64,000 nucleotides of DNA, from the NCBI RefSeq assembly GCF_900497805.2, contig NW_020954608.1, forward strand, positions 12,110,589-12,174,588, read 5' to 3'. Below are positions 20,263-31,079 of the stretch, one piece after another. This stretch comes from Vombatus ursinus (lineage: Eukaryota > Chordata > Mammalia > Diprotodontia > Vombatidae). The notes below the pieces were generated by a model, which was not told where the DNA came from, did not search any database, and was given only the letters and a program-made list of their open reading frames with translations. Each line of letters opens with the position of its first letter. The first letter of the stretch is position 1. The translations under genes were made by a program, and so were the position numbers.

Positions 20263-20669
20263 ATTATTTAGCTTTAATTTATCCTCACATGTCTTAGTGA
20301 TAAAATGATCAGTTCTTAGCCAAACAGTGTATGCTACTCATTTACTGCGTTTGTGTTCTATCCCAACGAAAATACCTCATGTGCCCAGTGGACTGACTCA
20401 GCTTGGTCCAATCACAACAATTTCTCCCTTAGTTGACCTCATGACACCTGCAGGCCCTTATAATATTTGAACATATGTGTATTATTTGCATATGTATTTC
20501 TATCTTGCCTTACCAAATGTGAAGAGCCCATTAGCATCATTCACTCATCTTATTTACTTCCGTAAATAAGAGAACAGAAGCTGCCTTATATATTATACTA
20601 TCTCTTTTATGCAGTTGTAATCAGTGTGCAATACTATTTTTATTCTTCCTTTCTCACTTAAAATTATTT
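20263..20669. other. Unassigned AT-rich sequence
   Basis: No recognised repeat or exon. It may include the diverged start of the L1 piece that follows. Confidence 0.4.
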
Positions 20670-20965
20670 CATATAAACATTTCTATGTGTTACCGTAGTT
20701 TACATTCTTGTCATTTAAAAGAGCTATGCAGTGTTTTCATGTGTTAATGTACTATAATTTGTTTAGTCACTCTATTACTGTGAGGCATTTGGATTAATCT
20801 CATTTCTTTCTATTAGAAATAGTGCTGCTGTGAATGCTTTTTTTCTCCTTTGGGACCATTTCCTTGGAGACTTCTTTCCCAAAGTGGAATTGCTAGATCA
20901 AACTGTATGGACAGTTTTATAGCTCCTGTTACACTTTGCCAGATTGTCTTCCAGAAAGAATGAAT
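20670..20965 (-). mobile_element. Old L1 3' region fragment
   Basis: The order AGTGCTGCTGTGAATGC, AAGTGGAATTGCTAGATCAAAC, TTATAGCTCCTGTTAC, TTGCCAGATTGTCTTCCAG is the antisense of the L1 3' region, as in eutherian L1 (AATGCTGCAATAAAC ... GGATTGCTGGATCA). Confidence 0.65.
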
Positions 20966-21215
20966 TAATGCATGATTTTTAGATTGTTCATTTTTGGTTT
21001 ATCTGGACTGTTGCTCCCTCATCATTAATATGAACAATCCAGAACTGACTGTAAGAATGATAGGCAGCCACGGAGGCAGAGTTTGCACATCCCAACATCT
21101 CACTACTGCAGTCCACTGGCGTTTCACTGTCTCTCTTTAGACAGACAAGCTTTGACTTCCTGTTCTTCCCCCTCCCCCTCAATGTAAATCCTCTTATTAA
21201 TCATCAAGAACAAGA
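20966..21215. other. Unassigned sequence
   Basis: Nothing recognised. CTGGACTGTT at 21003 and AACAATCCAG at 21032 are inverted, but I see no element around them. Confidence 0.4.
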
Positions 21216-21218
21216 GCT

Positions 21219-21283
21219 AAAATTCCATTAAATTCAACAAACATTTACTAAGTACCTACTATGTGCATGGCATTATACTAGGT
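21219..21283 (-). mobile_element. L2 LINE 3' tip
   Basis: CAACAAACATTTACTAAGTACC, CTATGTGCATGGCATTATAC; interrupted by the MAR1 that follows. Confidence 0.75.
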
Positions 21284-21540
21284 GGTGTTGTTCAGTTGTT
21301 TAGGTCAAATCTGACTCTTCGTGACCTCATTTGGGGTTTTCTTGGCAAAGATACTGGAGTGGTTTGCCATTTCCTTCTCCAACTCATTTCCCAGATGAGG
21401 AAGCTGAGGCAAAGGGGGTAAAGTGACTTGCCCAGAGTCACATAGCTAGTAAGTGTCTGAGGCCAGATTTGAACTCAAGAAGATGAGTCTTGTTGACTTC
21501 AGGCCTAGCGCTCTATCTACTGTGCCATCTAGCTTCCCCA
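21284..21540 (-). mobile_element. MAR1 CORE-SINE
   Basis: Antisense and nearly complete: GTTGTTCAGTTGTTTAGG, TTTGGGGTTTTCTTGGC, GGAGTGGTTTGCCATTTCC, CAGAGTCACATAGCTAG, TGTGCCATCTAGCTTCCCC. Confidence 0.93.
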
Positions 21541-22382
21541 GTGGTCCCTAGGACTTTGAAAACCTGAGGGGAATTGGGGTAAAGGAAAGAGGCCCTCAAA
21601 AGCATTCTCTGCCTAATCAGCTGTACAGCCCACCAGAGTCAGGTTGGCCCAGGTGCCAAAGCACTTATGTTCAAGAACAGGTGGGCATCAGTTTCAAGGA
21701 AAACCCAAGAGGGAGAAAATAACTTATTTATGACATTTTAAGATTTGGGGAGAAAAAAAGTCCCTTCTCTACCTCAGCTTCTTCATGTGCTCTTGCCACA
21801 GCCAGCAAACATCCACTGAAGCCTCCTGACATTTTGGTCTTCGGTGGTGCAACAGCTTTCTGAACCAGATAATTACTTAATAAAGTTAATGTCAGCCAAA
21901 TTGCACAGAACCCAAATTTTAAATATGTTTGATTGCAGAATTTAGGTACGAGTCATGCTTTCTACCCACTGAACATGTAGGATAGTCAGTCTTTAAAGCA
22001 GCAATTGTTCAGGAGAGAAGGGCTAGATATTAATATTCCACAGGCGATCCTCACATTTGCAAGGTGGAGCCTGGTACCGGGCCTCAGCTCTGTTTCTCCC
22101 CTAGCCTGGAGGAAGCAGGAGAAGGGAGTTTCTTGCTTCTTCCTCTATTTCTGCTGGGCATTTCTATTCACTTTGCAGAGCACAATTTACTCTTTTCCAG
22201 TTAGGTGAGCTAGGGAAGGAGCAGATTGGAAAAGGACTTTGTAGACTGAACTCTGGCACATTTACAAAAGCCGAGAGAGGGAGGAGGACTTCTCAGGGAC
22301 CGAGTACGTAGCAGCAGGCCCTGATTGCCTACCTTGGTGTCCAAACTGCAGCATGCAAGCCTGCCTATAGAACTGTCATTTC
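21541..22382. other. Unassigned island
   Basis: About 840 bp with no repeat family I recognise and a slightly higher GC content than its surroundings. The reading frame at 22005-22208 has no domain or splice context. Confidence 0.4.
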
Positions 22383-22384
22383 TT

Positions 22385-22535
22385 ATTAGGGCTTAGTGGA
22401 AAGAGGACATGACTGAAAATCAAAAGACTTGAGATTGAATTGCTGATCACATTACTAGCCAGCTGTGTGACTTTAGGAAAGTCAGATAATGTTTTCTTAC
22501 CTCATTTTACTTGCAATACTTATCTAAGATAGGGT
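22385..22535 (+). mobile_element. MIR SINE
   Basis: GGGCTTAGTGGAAAGAGGAC, TTACTAGCCAGCTGTGTGAC, TAGGAAAGTCAGATAATG. 3' half degraded. Confidence 0.75.
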
Positions 22536-22539
22536 TTGT

Positions 22540-22640
22540 GCATTCAACAGCCATGGATTCAATGCCTACCACACAATGATAGCTAAGACAGGGTCCTTCC
22601 CCTCATGGAGTTTAAAATCTAGTACTATAGATATACACAA
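22540..22640 (-). mobile_element. L2 LINE 3' fragment
   Basis: TTCAACAGCCATGGATTC, AATGCCTACCACACAATG, CCTTCCCCTCATGGAGTTTA: diverged antisense L2. Confidence 0.6.
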
Positions 22641-22667
22641 ACACATAATACTATAGTGTTTATACAC

Positions 22668-22670
22668 ACA

Positions 22671-22708
<38 letters not shown>
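22668..22708. repeat. (TG)n microsatellite
   Basis: Uninterrupted TG array immediately 5' of a MAR1. Confidence 0.95.
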
Positions 22709-22710
<2 letters not shown>

Positions 22711-22940
22711 GTAAATGGTGCAGTGGATAGAACCCTGGTCCTGGAGTCAGGAAGATTCATTTGCCTGCTTTCAAATCTGACCTCAGACACTTACTAGTTG
22801 TGTGACTCTGGGCAAGGTTTGTCTCAGTTTCCTCATCTGTAAAATGAGCTGGAGAAGGAAACAGCAAACCACTCCAGTATCTTTGCCAGGAAAACACCAA
22901 ATAGGGTCATGAAGTTGGACATGACAGAACAGCTGTTATA
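22709..22940 (+). mobile_element. MAR1 CORE-SINE
   Basis: GTAAATGGTGCAGTGGATAG head, ACCTCAGACACTTACTAG, GAGCTGGAGAAGGAAACAGC, AGTATCTTTGCCAGGAAAAC, GTTGGACATGACAGAAC. Confidence 0.9.
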
Positions 22941-22994
22941 ATACAATAACTAAAATTCAAAATATAATATAACAGGAGCACATGAGAGGGATGA

Positions 22995-23415
22995 AAGGCA
23001 GCACATCCTAGTGGATAGAGAGCCAACCCTCAATCAAGAGCAACTTGACTCAAACTTCTGCCTTTGACTCATGCTGGTTCTATGATCCTGGGTAAGGCTC
23101 TCATCGGCCCAGACGGCTCTCTTAGATAAAGGTTTTTAACTCCCTCTGGGTCTGTGAACTTGGATGGGAAAAAATGAAATATTTCTTTATTTTCATTAAC
23201 TTTTGGTTTGTTCTGTGATCCCGTATTTTTTATTTTATGCATTTGAAAACATTACTCTGAGGAGTTCTTGGCTTCACTAGACTGCCAAAAGGGTCCATGA
23301 TATAAAAAAAGTTAAGAATCCCTGGTCTAAGACAGTAAATTACAGAAGAACTGCTAATTTGCATAGGCAGATGGTGTTTTATCACTGGGACCTCCCTACA
23401 CTCATGAAATCACAG
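22995..23415 (+). mobile_element. tRNA-type SINE (third family), split by a hAT MITE
   Basis: Head and middle at 22995-23128 (TAGTGGATAGAGAGCCAACC, GATCCTGGGTAAGG, GACGGCTCTCTTAGAT). The tail is at 23330-23415 (AAATTACAGAAGAACTGC, TTTGCATAGGCAGATGG, CATGAAATCACAGG). The hAT element lies exactly between. Confidence 0.8.
23131..23329 (-). mobile_element. hAT-Charlie-type MITE
   Basis: Starts GGTTTTTAACTCCC and ends AAAAAAAGTTAAGAATCCCTG. The right half (TTTTATGCATTTGAAAAC, TTCACTAGACTGCC, AAGGGTCCATGATAT) is the complement of the family at 11878. TCTTAGAT and TCTAAGAC on either side may be a decayed 8-bp duplication. Confidence 0.75.
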
Positions 23416-23427
23416 GTTTGGATAAAT

Positions 23428-23760
23428 AAAGAGAGAGGGAAAGGGAGAGGAAAACAGAGAGGGGGGAGGGACAGCAAAAAGGGGGAGGGCAGGAAGGGAG
23501 GAGAAGAAAAGGAGAGAAGAGAAGAGAAGAGGAGAGGATAGGAGAAGAGGAGAGGAGAGGAGAGGAGAGAATGGAAGGGAAGAGAAGGGAAAAGAATAGA
23601 AGAAAAGAGAAGAGAAGGAGAGGAATGGAGGGGAGAGGTGGGGAGGGGAGGGGAGGGGAGGAGAATGGAGGAGGGGAGGGAAGGGAAGGGAAAGAAGAGA
23701 AGAAAAGAGAAAAGAGAAGAGAGGGGACAGTTGGGGAGGAGGAGATGGAGAGGGAGAAGA
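23428..23760 (+). repeat. Polypurine (GGGGA/GAAAA)n tract
   Basis: About 330 bp that is more than 95% purine on the plus strand, built from drifting GAGGGGA, GAGAGGA and GAAAAGA units. Long overlapping reading frames on both strands here are low-complexity artefacts. Confidence 0.95.
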
Positions 23761-23799
23761 GATAGCAATGAAAATTGGAGGAAGAAAGTATCAATTCTA

Positions 23800-23995
23800 A
23801 TTAGAGGAAAAATAAAAAAGTTTATAAAGGAGTTGTTATATGAACCAAGTCTTGAAGGATGGGCAGGATTTCAAAAGGTAGGATTTAGGAGATGGGAACA
23901 TTCTAGTCATAGGCAGTGGCATGAACACAGGTACCAAGGCAGAAAAAAAAGTATTGGGTGTACACAGGGTTATTCACTAGGAAGTTGCATCAGTG
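23800..23995 (-). mobile_element. L2 LINE fragment
   Basis: Antisense L2: CCAAGTCTTGAAGGATGGGC, AGGATTTCAAAAGGTAGG, GGAACATTCTAGTCATAGGC. Confidence 0.75.
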
Positions 23996-23999
23996 TCAT

Positions 24000-24895
24000 A
24001 GAATCTTAGAATCTTAGAACTGGAAAGTTTCTAGCCCAAGCCTTTGTTCAGCACTTTCATAATATCCTTGACAGTTATTCATCCAGCTTCCATTTGAATG
24101 GTCACTGTGACAATGAATTTATCAACTACTGAGCAGCTCCTTCCATTTTTGGACAGATTTATTAGGGAATTTTTGCTTATCCTGGCACAAATATGCCTTC
24201 CATCCATCGATTCTTCTTCTGCCCTCATGGGGTTAAAAAGAAAGTTTATCTGACAACCCTTAAATCTGAAGACAACTGTCATGTGTGTATCTCCTGTGGG
24301 CCAAATATTCTTAATTGTTACAACCAATTGTTAGTTGGCAAGCATTTATTAAGTGCCTACTAGGTGCCAGGCAATGTGTTAAATACTAGGGATACAAAGA
24401 AAGGCAAAAAATAGCCCCTGATCTCAAACAGCTCACAGTCTAACGGGAGAGAGAACATGAAAATAACTATGTGCAAACAAGTTATATACAAAATAAATTG
24501 GAGGTTATCTCAGAGGAAAGATGCTAAGATTAAGGAGGCCTGGGAAAGTTTTCATGTAGAAAATGGAACTTTAGCTGAGAGTTGAAGGAAGCCAGGGGAG
24601 CTTGGAGGTAGAGACAAGGAGGGAGAGCATTCCAGGCATGGGGGACAGCCACAGAAAATACATGTAGTCAGAAGATGAAGTGGCTTGGACAGAAGGACAG
24701 TGAGGAGGCCAGTATCACTGGATCACAGAGTTTATAGAGGAGAATAAGGTGTAGAAAGACTGGGAAGGTAGGAAGGGGCCGGGTTATGAAGGGTTTTAAG
24801 AGCCAAACAGATTTCATATCATCATGCACTTTCAATTTCCCTCACTCTGCGGAACCCATCCTAGCTTTTCAACATCTCTCCTAAAACATGTAAAG
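24000..24895 (-). mobile_element. CR1/L3 LINE, split by an L2
   Basis: Antisense pieces at 24000-24330 (AGAATCTTAGAACTGG, AGCAGCTCCTTCCATTTTTGG, GAAGACAACTGTCATGTG, GGGCCAAATATTC) and 24833-24895 (CATCCTAGCTTTTCAACATC, CTCCTAAAACATGTAAAGTG). The two pieces are consecutive in CR1/L3 and the L2 lies between. Confidence 0.85.
24341..24832 (-). mobile_element. L2 LINE 3' end, about 490 bp
   Basis: One of the best-preserved L2 copies here: AAGCATTTATTAAGTGCCTAC, TAGGTGCCAGGCAATG, AGCATTCCAGGCATGGGGG, GAGGCCAGTATCACTGG, AAGGGGCCGGGTTATG. Its insertion into CR1/L3 dates it after that element. Confidence 0.9.
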
Positions 24896-25744
24896 TGTGG
24901 TGGCAGAAGGGCACATTTCTTCTTTCTCCAAATGAATAATTCCATTTTAGAATAAATCTCCATTCAGTGTTAAGTGTGAAGCCAGAGCTTATACCTATGT
25001 TTTCCCTTCCTTTACCCAGTTCTTGTGCAAGGACAACCAAAAGGCATAGAGAGTTTGTCCTATCTTGGACCCTGGAAGCAAAAGACAGAGAAGCAGATTC
25101 AGAAGTGTCCATCTCCATCCCTAAAACACAGCAAAGGCAAGGGCCGGGGACTGACTGGTTGTATGTGAAGCTGTCATGAGTATGTCTGCAGGAAAATACC
25201 TTGAGCGGGAGACAGGATGCAACATGTGCCAGACAAGTCAATCCACCACCATCACCTTGATCTCTCTGAGGTCCTGATAGAGAAAACCCAGGACTCTAAA
25301 CCAAAGAGCCTCAGGAATAAAGAATTTCCCAGATCATTGGTGCTACTTTTGGTTGGGGCATCATGGTCATCACTTAAGGGAGAAATCACTGTGGAGAAGG
25401 GGTCCACTTCCTTCACCAACATCAACACCAGCTGCGGAGCAACTGCCATCAATGAATCAAGAACTCTGAGAGTGGCAGCACCCCCCAGACCAACGGTCCT
25501 GTTTCCAGCCTTGCCCTTCCATCCTTCATTCTAGGATGGATATGTTTTTGACATTGTCAAATGGTTCAACATCAGCAACTGATATGATATTTTATCTGCA
25601 GGAAAGACATTAAAGATGATGCATTACCATCATTACAGTGCTGATGTACATTAAACTATAAACAGTGGGTTTTATTTCCCTGAAAAAGGGAGCTTAGAAA
25701 TTAAATTTAGAAAGTTCTCCTTCTCTGTATTAAAAAAAACAAAA
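24896..25744. other. Unassigned island
   Basis: About 850 bp with no repeat family recognised. Several 70-126-codon reading frames overlap on both strands (for example 25217-25534 plus and 24861-25241 minus) but none shows a domain. Confidence 0.4.
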
Positions 25745-25860
25745 CAGAAGGTAGATAACCACATGTTAGGCATGTTAAGAGAGGATACCTACCCTGGTCA
25801 ATGAAGACTAGATAACCTCTGAGTCCTCTCCTAACTCTGGGATTCCATGATTCTATAATT
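25745..25860 (+). mobile_element. CR1/L3 LINE 3' end
   Basis: AGGTAGATAACCACATGTTAGG, ACTAGATAACCTCTGAGTCC, CCTAACTCTGGGATTCCATG. Confidence 0.85.
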
Positions 25861-25864
25861 CGAC

Positions 25865-26065
25865 CCAGAGGCGGTATAGCTTAGTGGCTAGAAAGCTGGC
25901 CTCTGAATCAGAAAGGCCTAGGCTCAAGTCATATCTCTGACACATACTGGCTGTGACCCTGAGCAAGCCACTGACCCAGTGACCCAAGCATCTATCTAAG
26001 AATAGATTGTGGCGCAGATGTGCATTTGCATTGGCAGAAAGAGGTTTCATTAGGAGCCCTCCACA
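25865..26065 (+). mobile_element. tRNA-type SINE (third family)
   Basis: TATAGCTTAGTGGCTAGAAAG head, GACACATACTGGCTGTGACC, TAAGAATAGATTGTGG, GTGCATTTGCATTGGCAG, AAGAAATCACAAG end. Confidence 0.8.
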
Positions 26066-27129
26066 CTGAAGAAATCACAAGTAAAGTAAAAAAAAACGAC
26101 AAAAAACAAATATATGTGAGGCTTTCCATCATTTTTCAGAGGCCTGCTACAGTATAAGAACACCTGAGTATTTTGATTAACATTTATATGATGGATTATA
26201 GAACAAGGAAGGATTGTAATAGAAGAGTCCCACTAGGAGGGATGAGCATTTCAGTGTAATGGAAAAGGTAAAAAAAAAAAAAAGAATGTACTGAAACAAA
26301 CCAGCATGTTAAAGGGAGGGAGCTGGGAATCATCTTCTCTCCCTGGGAAGTGGTTGATAAACCAATCTCTAGACTGGGGAGAGCCCTCCTGGACATGTTT
26401 GCCATTGCCTGAAACCAGCCAACCATGGAAAGACATCAATCAGTTGGCTAATGACCAATGATTCTGGGGCTGGGAGGAACCACTGGAGCAGAAGACATGT
26501 GGTTTTTACCACCATATCCCTCGAGTGCCTTGTCCCACTGCATAGCATCCAGCTGCTTACAATACACTGGTTTTAGCTGTGATGGGAGCTTCCCTGAGAA
26601 AGAGACAGAGCCAGTCCAACATCTATTGAGTTCACTAATAAGAATGCCAATTCAAAGAATGGCTTTATACTCACTAGAGACTGGCCCGTGAAATCGGTAC
26701 AAATAGGCCAGCAAGACATTGCCCTCTGGTAACAATTTCCTGTCATGGAGTCAGTGGAAGAAGTCAGAGCAAATTCCCAGATTCCCCTAAACCCACTGTC
26801 CAGTTCTCTGGTCCTAAAAACAAGATATAATAGGAAGGACCAAGGTTGTAAATAGGAGCTATTTACCAGCTAACCTACCAAAACATGGGGCCAGTGAAAG
26901 GACTGAGAAGGAAACTGTCATGTGAAAAGAAGGGATGACCCCCTTTCTTATCTGCACTGGGGTCACTTGGGTAGGAGTGCTCTCTCTGCAGTGAAAGCCC
27001 AGTATCTATTTGCCTTGCTCCTCTATCAGCTCAAATCTTAAGTGGCCGTCACTGATGGCCTAGACACCATAAATTTTGAATACTATTTATGGTAATAAAA
27101 ATAAAAATTGCTGGCAAAATGCAGATGGA
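26066..27129. other. Unassigned island
   Basis: About 1.06 kb. I recognise no repeat family. Reading frames at 26196-26439 (minus) and 26458-26691 (plus) are short and without domains. Confidence 0.4.
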
Positions 27130-27134
27130 AGGTT

Positions 27135-27510
27135 GCGTGTGGCAGTAGAAAGATATGGTACTGGACTTAGAGAGTCAGGAACACCTAGGTTCAAATCCTG
27201 CTCCAGACACTTACTCGCTGAGCATTTCTAGGGTGGTAGAGGCATCAGTAAGGAAAAAAAAAGCAATTGACATGATAATGTTGTTGTATATTTGAAAGGA
27301 ATAGCAAGTTGTACCTAGTAGATTTACAATTTCATATGCAATCATCTTTTTTGTTGTACTATGTTCTGGAAATGCTTATTTTATTCCATAAATTAAAAAT
27401 AAAATGAAAAAAAATCACTTAACTTTTCTCAGACTCATTTTTCTCATCTGTAAAATGAGAGAGTTGAACTCAGTGGCTTCTAAAGTCCCTTCCAGTTGTA
27501 AATGTATATA
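27135..27510 (+). mobile_element. MIR3 SINE, split by a LINE 3' end
   Basis: Head at 27135-27221 (GGCAGTAGAAAGATATGG, GGTTCAAATCCTGC) and remainder at 27416-27510 (TCACTTAACTTTTCTCAG, CTCATCTGTAAAATGAGAG, GTTGAACTCAGTGGCTTC). Confidence 0.85.
27222..27415 (+). mobile_element. LINE 3' end with poly(A), probably L1-type
   Basis: A 5'-truncated piece ending TTCCATAAATTAAAAATAAAATG and A8, inserted in the MIR3. I recall this text as a marsupial LINE 3' UTR. About 15 bp of the MIR3 target is missing and no TSD is obvious. Confidence 0.6.
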
Positions 27511-27714
27511 TGCTTTTATATGTACACTTTTCTGAGATAGTTAGTTCCTGAGTCATCTGGAAGGACTGCCTTCTTCTGAAATTTTCATGTTCTTGTACTG
27601 ACTGTTGAGGCTCGCTACGTTGTTTTTGTGTATTTATTCTTGGTGGGGCCTGTAATTTCTTCTATGTTCAATCTTCTTCCGTGGCTTTTTGGTGACCTTA
27701 GGGTGACCTCAGTG

Positions 27715-27825
27715 CCTAGTGGCAATGAGAGGTTAAGTGACTTGCCCACGGTCACACAGGCAGTCCATGTCAGAGGAAAGACTTAAACACAAGTTCTCCT
27801 GGCATTCCCCTAAGGCCACATTACT
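27715..27825 (-). mobile_element. MIR SINE fragment
   Basis: TGAGAGGTTAAGTGACTTGCCC, ACGGTCACACAGGCAG, AAACACAAGTTCTCCTGGC. Confidence 0.8.
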
Positions 27826-27829
27826 TTTC

Positions 27830-28225
27830 TGAAGTTCTTATACGTTAACAAGTTTAACAAACAAACAGTTCTTAAGAAAAAATGAGGATGGATTTTTTTT
27901 AATGCATCATTTCAAGAACTGCAGAAATCAAAGAGCAAAATTTAAAATAATAGCCAAAGTGAGCTTTTATTTCTAATGTCACCTATGACAGGATTTGATT
28001 AGCTATTTTTCTTTGATGCACTAAGAAGAAAAAATAAGATGTGAAAACTTGGCTAATGATAAAGGAAACAAAAACAAAACAAAACAAAACAACCCATGAG
28101 GGTTCCTGTCTCTGTTTTCTTGATAATGGTTACGACTGTGGTGCTCATCTTGATGGTGTCTATAGAAGTGATTTGTCAGTTTTTCAGCCACACTTATTCT
28201 ATGTATGGAGAAAATATTTTAAGAA
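27830..28225. other. Unassigned, with (AAAAC)n tract
   Basis: Nothing recognised apart from an AAAAC run at 28070-28092. Confidence 0.45.
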
Positions 28226-28229
28226 AGAG

Positions 28230-28715
28230 AGTGGACAGCAGCACGTGGATCCTAAGGAGGTTGACCGAAAGGGTCAAAGTCCTGGAGACCATACAATAGG
28301 AGGATTGTTTGAAAGAACTGGGGATATTTAGCTCGGGGTAGACTTATAGGGAGACAAAACAATGTCTCCATGTGTCCAAAGGGTTATCCTTTGGAAGTAG
28401 GATTTGACTCTGTTCTGCTTGACCCTAGAGGACTAGTAGCAAAAGGTGGAAATAAGTTTTGGTTTGATGAAAGGACAATCTTCCAAATGATTCGAGTCCA
28501 GCAAAGAAAAAAGAAAAAAAAAAAGCAAATGGGTTGATATGAGAGGCAGCAGGCAGCTCTCTGTATTAATATAGAGTAACAAGGTTCTTCATCACTGGAG
28601 GTCTTCAAAGGGAGAATGGCTAGATAAGCATTTGTCAACGGATTCAGGGGTGAGTTGGACTAGATGATCTTTGAGGTCCTTTCCAAACTCTGAGATTCTG
28701 TAAATCTGTGAAGTG
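28230..28715 (+). mobile_element. CR1/L3 LINE 3' region
   Basis: GAAAGAACTGGGGATATTTAGC, TCTGCTTGACCCTAGAGGAC, ATCACTGGAGGTCTTCAAAG, TTGGACTAGATGATCTTTG, AACTCTGAGATTCTG. Confidence 0.88.
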
Positions 28716-29150
28716 GGATCATGGTGTGTAGAAATTAGGTTTGATAACCTCATGATATGCACTCTTAGTTTGTCCCAGTAATTACCTAAAGGCAGAATCC
28801 TCTTTCTTCTTAACCAGAGGGATCTTGGGAAAATCTGAAACTTATCATGCTTCAGGATTTTTCCAGAGGATTTTTTTAATTGCCTTGATGAGTTAGATGG
28901 TTTTATTAAAACATCATTATTTTTTTCTCTTGTGCTGAAGTATAAGATTAATATTTCAATATTTCAAATTTCCCAGGTGGAATGAGGTTAGGGGGTAGAG
29001 AGAGGTAGGATGGAAGAGAAGAAAGGCTATTGCTAGAAACTGGTAATAATAGTTTAGGGGAAAGAAAAAATAGACCTCAGAATTTAGGAATTTAACTAGG
29101 AAGGTATGAGAACAAGCACTTAAAAAATCTGAATCTACTTCCTTTTAAAA
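28716..29150. other. Unassigned sequence
   Basis: About 430 bp without a recognised feature. Confidence 0.4.
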
Positions 29151-29154
29151 ATAT

Positions 29155-29440
29155 ATGTTTTAATTTTTTCCCCAGTTACATATTAAAATAATTAAAAAAA
29201 TTTTTTTAAAGTTTTGAGTCCCAAATTCTATTCCTCTTTTCCCCTCCCCTCCCCTCTCCCCTCTCTGAGACAGCAAGCAATCCAATATAGGTTGTATATG
29301 TGCAATCATGTAAAACATTTCCATATTAGTCACTCTGAATCTACTACCATACAAGAGTGAAATTTGTTTCTCCTCTTTACCTATGGGTGACATCCTTTGA
29401 GGATTATCGGTAATAAAAGACTTCATCTCAAGAAAGAAGG
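29155..29440 (-). mobile_element. L1 3' UTR fragment
   Basis: Antisense: GTTTTAATTTTTTCCCCAG, GTTTTGAGTCCCAAATTC, a pyrimidine-rich CCCCTCCCCTCCCC stretch, then ATATAGGTTGTATATGTGC and AAAACATTTCCATATTAGTC. I recall this order from marsupial L1 3' UTRs. Confidence 0.75.
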
Positions 29441-29449
29441 GAAAGAAGC

Positions 29450-29695
29450 CAGTCTGATGATATACTAGTTAGAGAAGAGGGCTGGAAGCCATAAGATCTA
29501 GGTTTTATTCTCGGACCTCATAATGATTTGTAGTACAACCTTGGGCAAGTCATTTAGCACCAATCTCTTTCTCTGCAGAATTTCATACCACCTCATAGAG
29601 AAGCTGCAAAGGTTTGCTTAATTAGTATTTGTACTTGGAGAGTCTCAAATGAAAGGTGCTTTGGAAATGCAAAGCAGTATAATAAAGCAAGCTTG
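29450..29695 (+). mobile_element. MIR SINE
   Basis: GGCTGGAAGCCATAAGATC, CAACCTTGGGCAAGTCATTTAG, CTCATAGAGAAGCTGC, AGGTGCTTTGGAAATGC. Confidence 0.75.
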
Positions 29696-29699
29696 GGAA

Positions 29700-30590
29700 C
29701 ACTTTATAAAAGGAATGAGAAAGATACACAGCATTCCTAAAACCAATTTTAGAGGAGCTGAAATGCAAACTTTACCTAGTTACTACATAAATAGCAACAG
29801 GAGAGAATAAAGTCTGCTGGCACGTCACTCCTAATATACAGAAATGAATGCTGTTCAGTTAATCTTTCCCTTCCAGCTGTTCCTCATATTCTCAAATCTT
29901 CTTTCTGGCTCCTCTCTGGGGTGAATGCTATCTCCAAGTGGCCACATCAGGGTTTGCAGACTCTCTTGACAGCCACGTGTCCCTCCTTCAGAGCTCATTC
30001 CCTGACTGCCATACCACACAATCTCTATCAGTTGCATCTAAATCTAACTTCCAGCTACTCTGGTCTGGGTAATTTCTACTCCACTACTTACTAGTTCCTA
30101 GACTCAGGAAACTAACCCCAAAGATTGAAGGAAGTCTTCCTGGTGGGTTACCATGGCAATACCTTGATATCATCTTCCCAATGCCCTGGCCCATCCCAAT
30201 TTGATCATTGCTTTAAACTTCATTTGCTGTTGGTCAAATGATTATAGCCCTACCCCTCAAATTTCAGAGGGCTGCAGGGACACTTTTAACTTTTAAAAAG
30301 AAAAATGCATAATGTCAGTTTGGAAAATAAGAATATCTGGAGTATATTTGCAACACAGAATCATTCTGAGCTCCTCTGTGGAGAATAAAGAAAATGAACA
30401 CTGTGCCCTTGGCTTTCCAACATGAGATAGGAAAGTCCAAAGTATGTAGGACTTGTGGCCAGCTAGAGGTTCCTGATAAGCTTCTGGGTCATATGGCCTC
30501 ATTTTGTCTCTACAGCATACATTGGTGAGACTTTCAAGAATCACTTAATTAGTAAAGATTAGTGGGAGGTGATACCTAGTGGGAGGCTAG
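29700..30590. other. Unassigned island
   Basis: About 890 bp with no family or exon recognised. Confidence 0.4.
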
Positions 30591-30599
30591 AAGAGATGT

Positions 30600-30985
30600 G
30601 AAATAATGTGCACCTAGAAAGAATCAAGATCACAGAATTTCAAGAAGAGGCCTCCCATGCTACTTAGTGCAATACACACCTGAAAAAGAATCCTCATGAT
30701 GACACCTTGTAGTAAGTGGACATCTGATCTCCTTTAAAAACTGCAGTGAAAGGGATTCTACCACCTCCAGAGGCAGCCCATTGCACAATGGACAGCTCTA
30801 ATTGTTAGGAAGTTTTTTTGACATCAAGTCTAAATCTGAGTCATTGAAACTTCCACTGATTGCTCCTGGCATTATCTTCTGGGGCCAAGTGTAATCCATC
30901 TTCTGCAGAGATGTGAAATAAAATGTACGTAGAATGAATCAGTATCACAGCCCTTCAGATACTTGAACAAAGAAGAGCTTTTTTA
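30600..30985 (-). mobile_element. CR1/L3 LINE 3' region
   Basis: Antisense: CTACCACCTCCAGAGGCAGCC, CATTGCACAATGGACAGC, TCTAATTGTTAGGAAG, TGCTCCTGGCATTATC, CCTTCAGATACTTGAAC. Confidence 0.88.
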
Positions 30986-31079
30986 AAAAAAAGATTGCTC
31001 CCTACCCCATCCACATGTTGGTCATTCACACAGAGTTTCTAGTTGCTGGGGGTCACTCATGAGGAAATCAAGAATGGCA

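Noticed and set aside
20990-21050. Short inverted repeat as a MITE
   Set aside because: CTGGACTGTT/AACAATCCAG lie within about 40 bp and have no duplications or family-like flanks.
23382-23794. Serine/proline/leucine-rich and glycine/glutamate/arginine-rich long frames
   Set aside because: They are translations of a polypurine tract on the two strands.
25217-25534. Processed pseudogene of a host protein
   Set aside because: No frame gave a domain or family I recognise, and there is no poly(A) or duplication.
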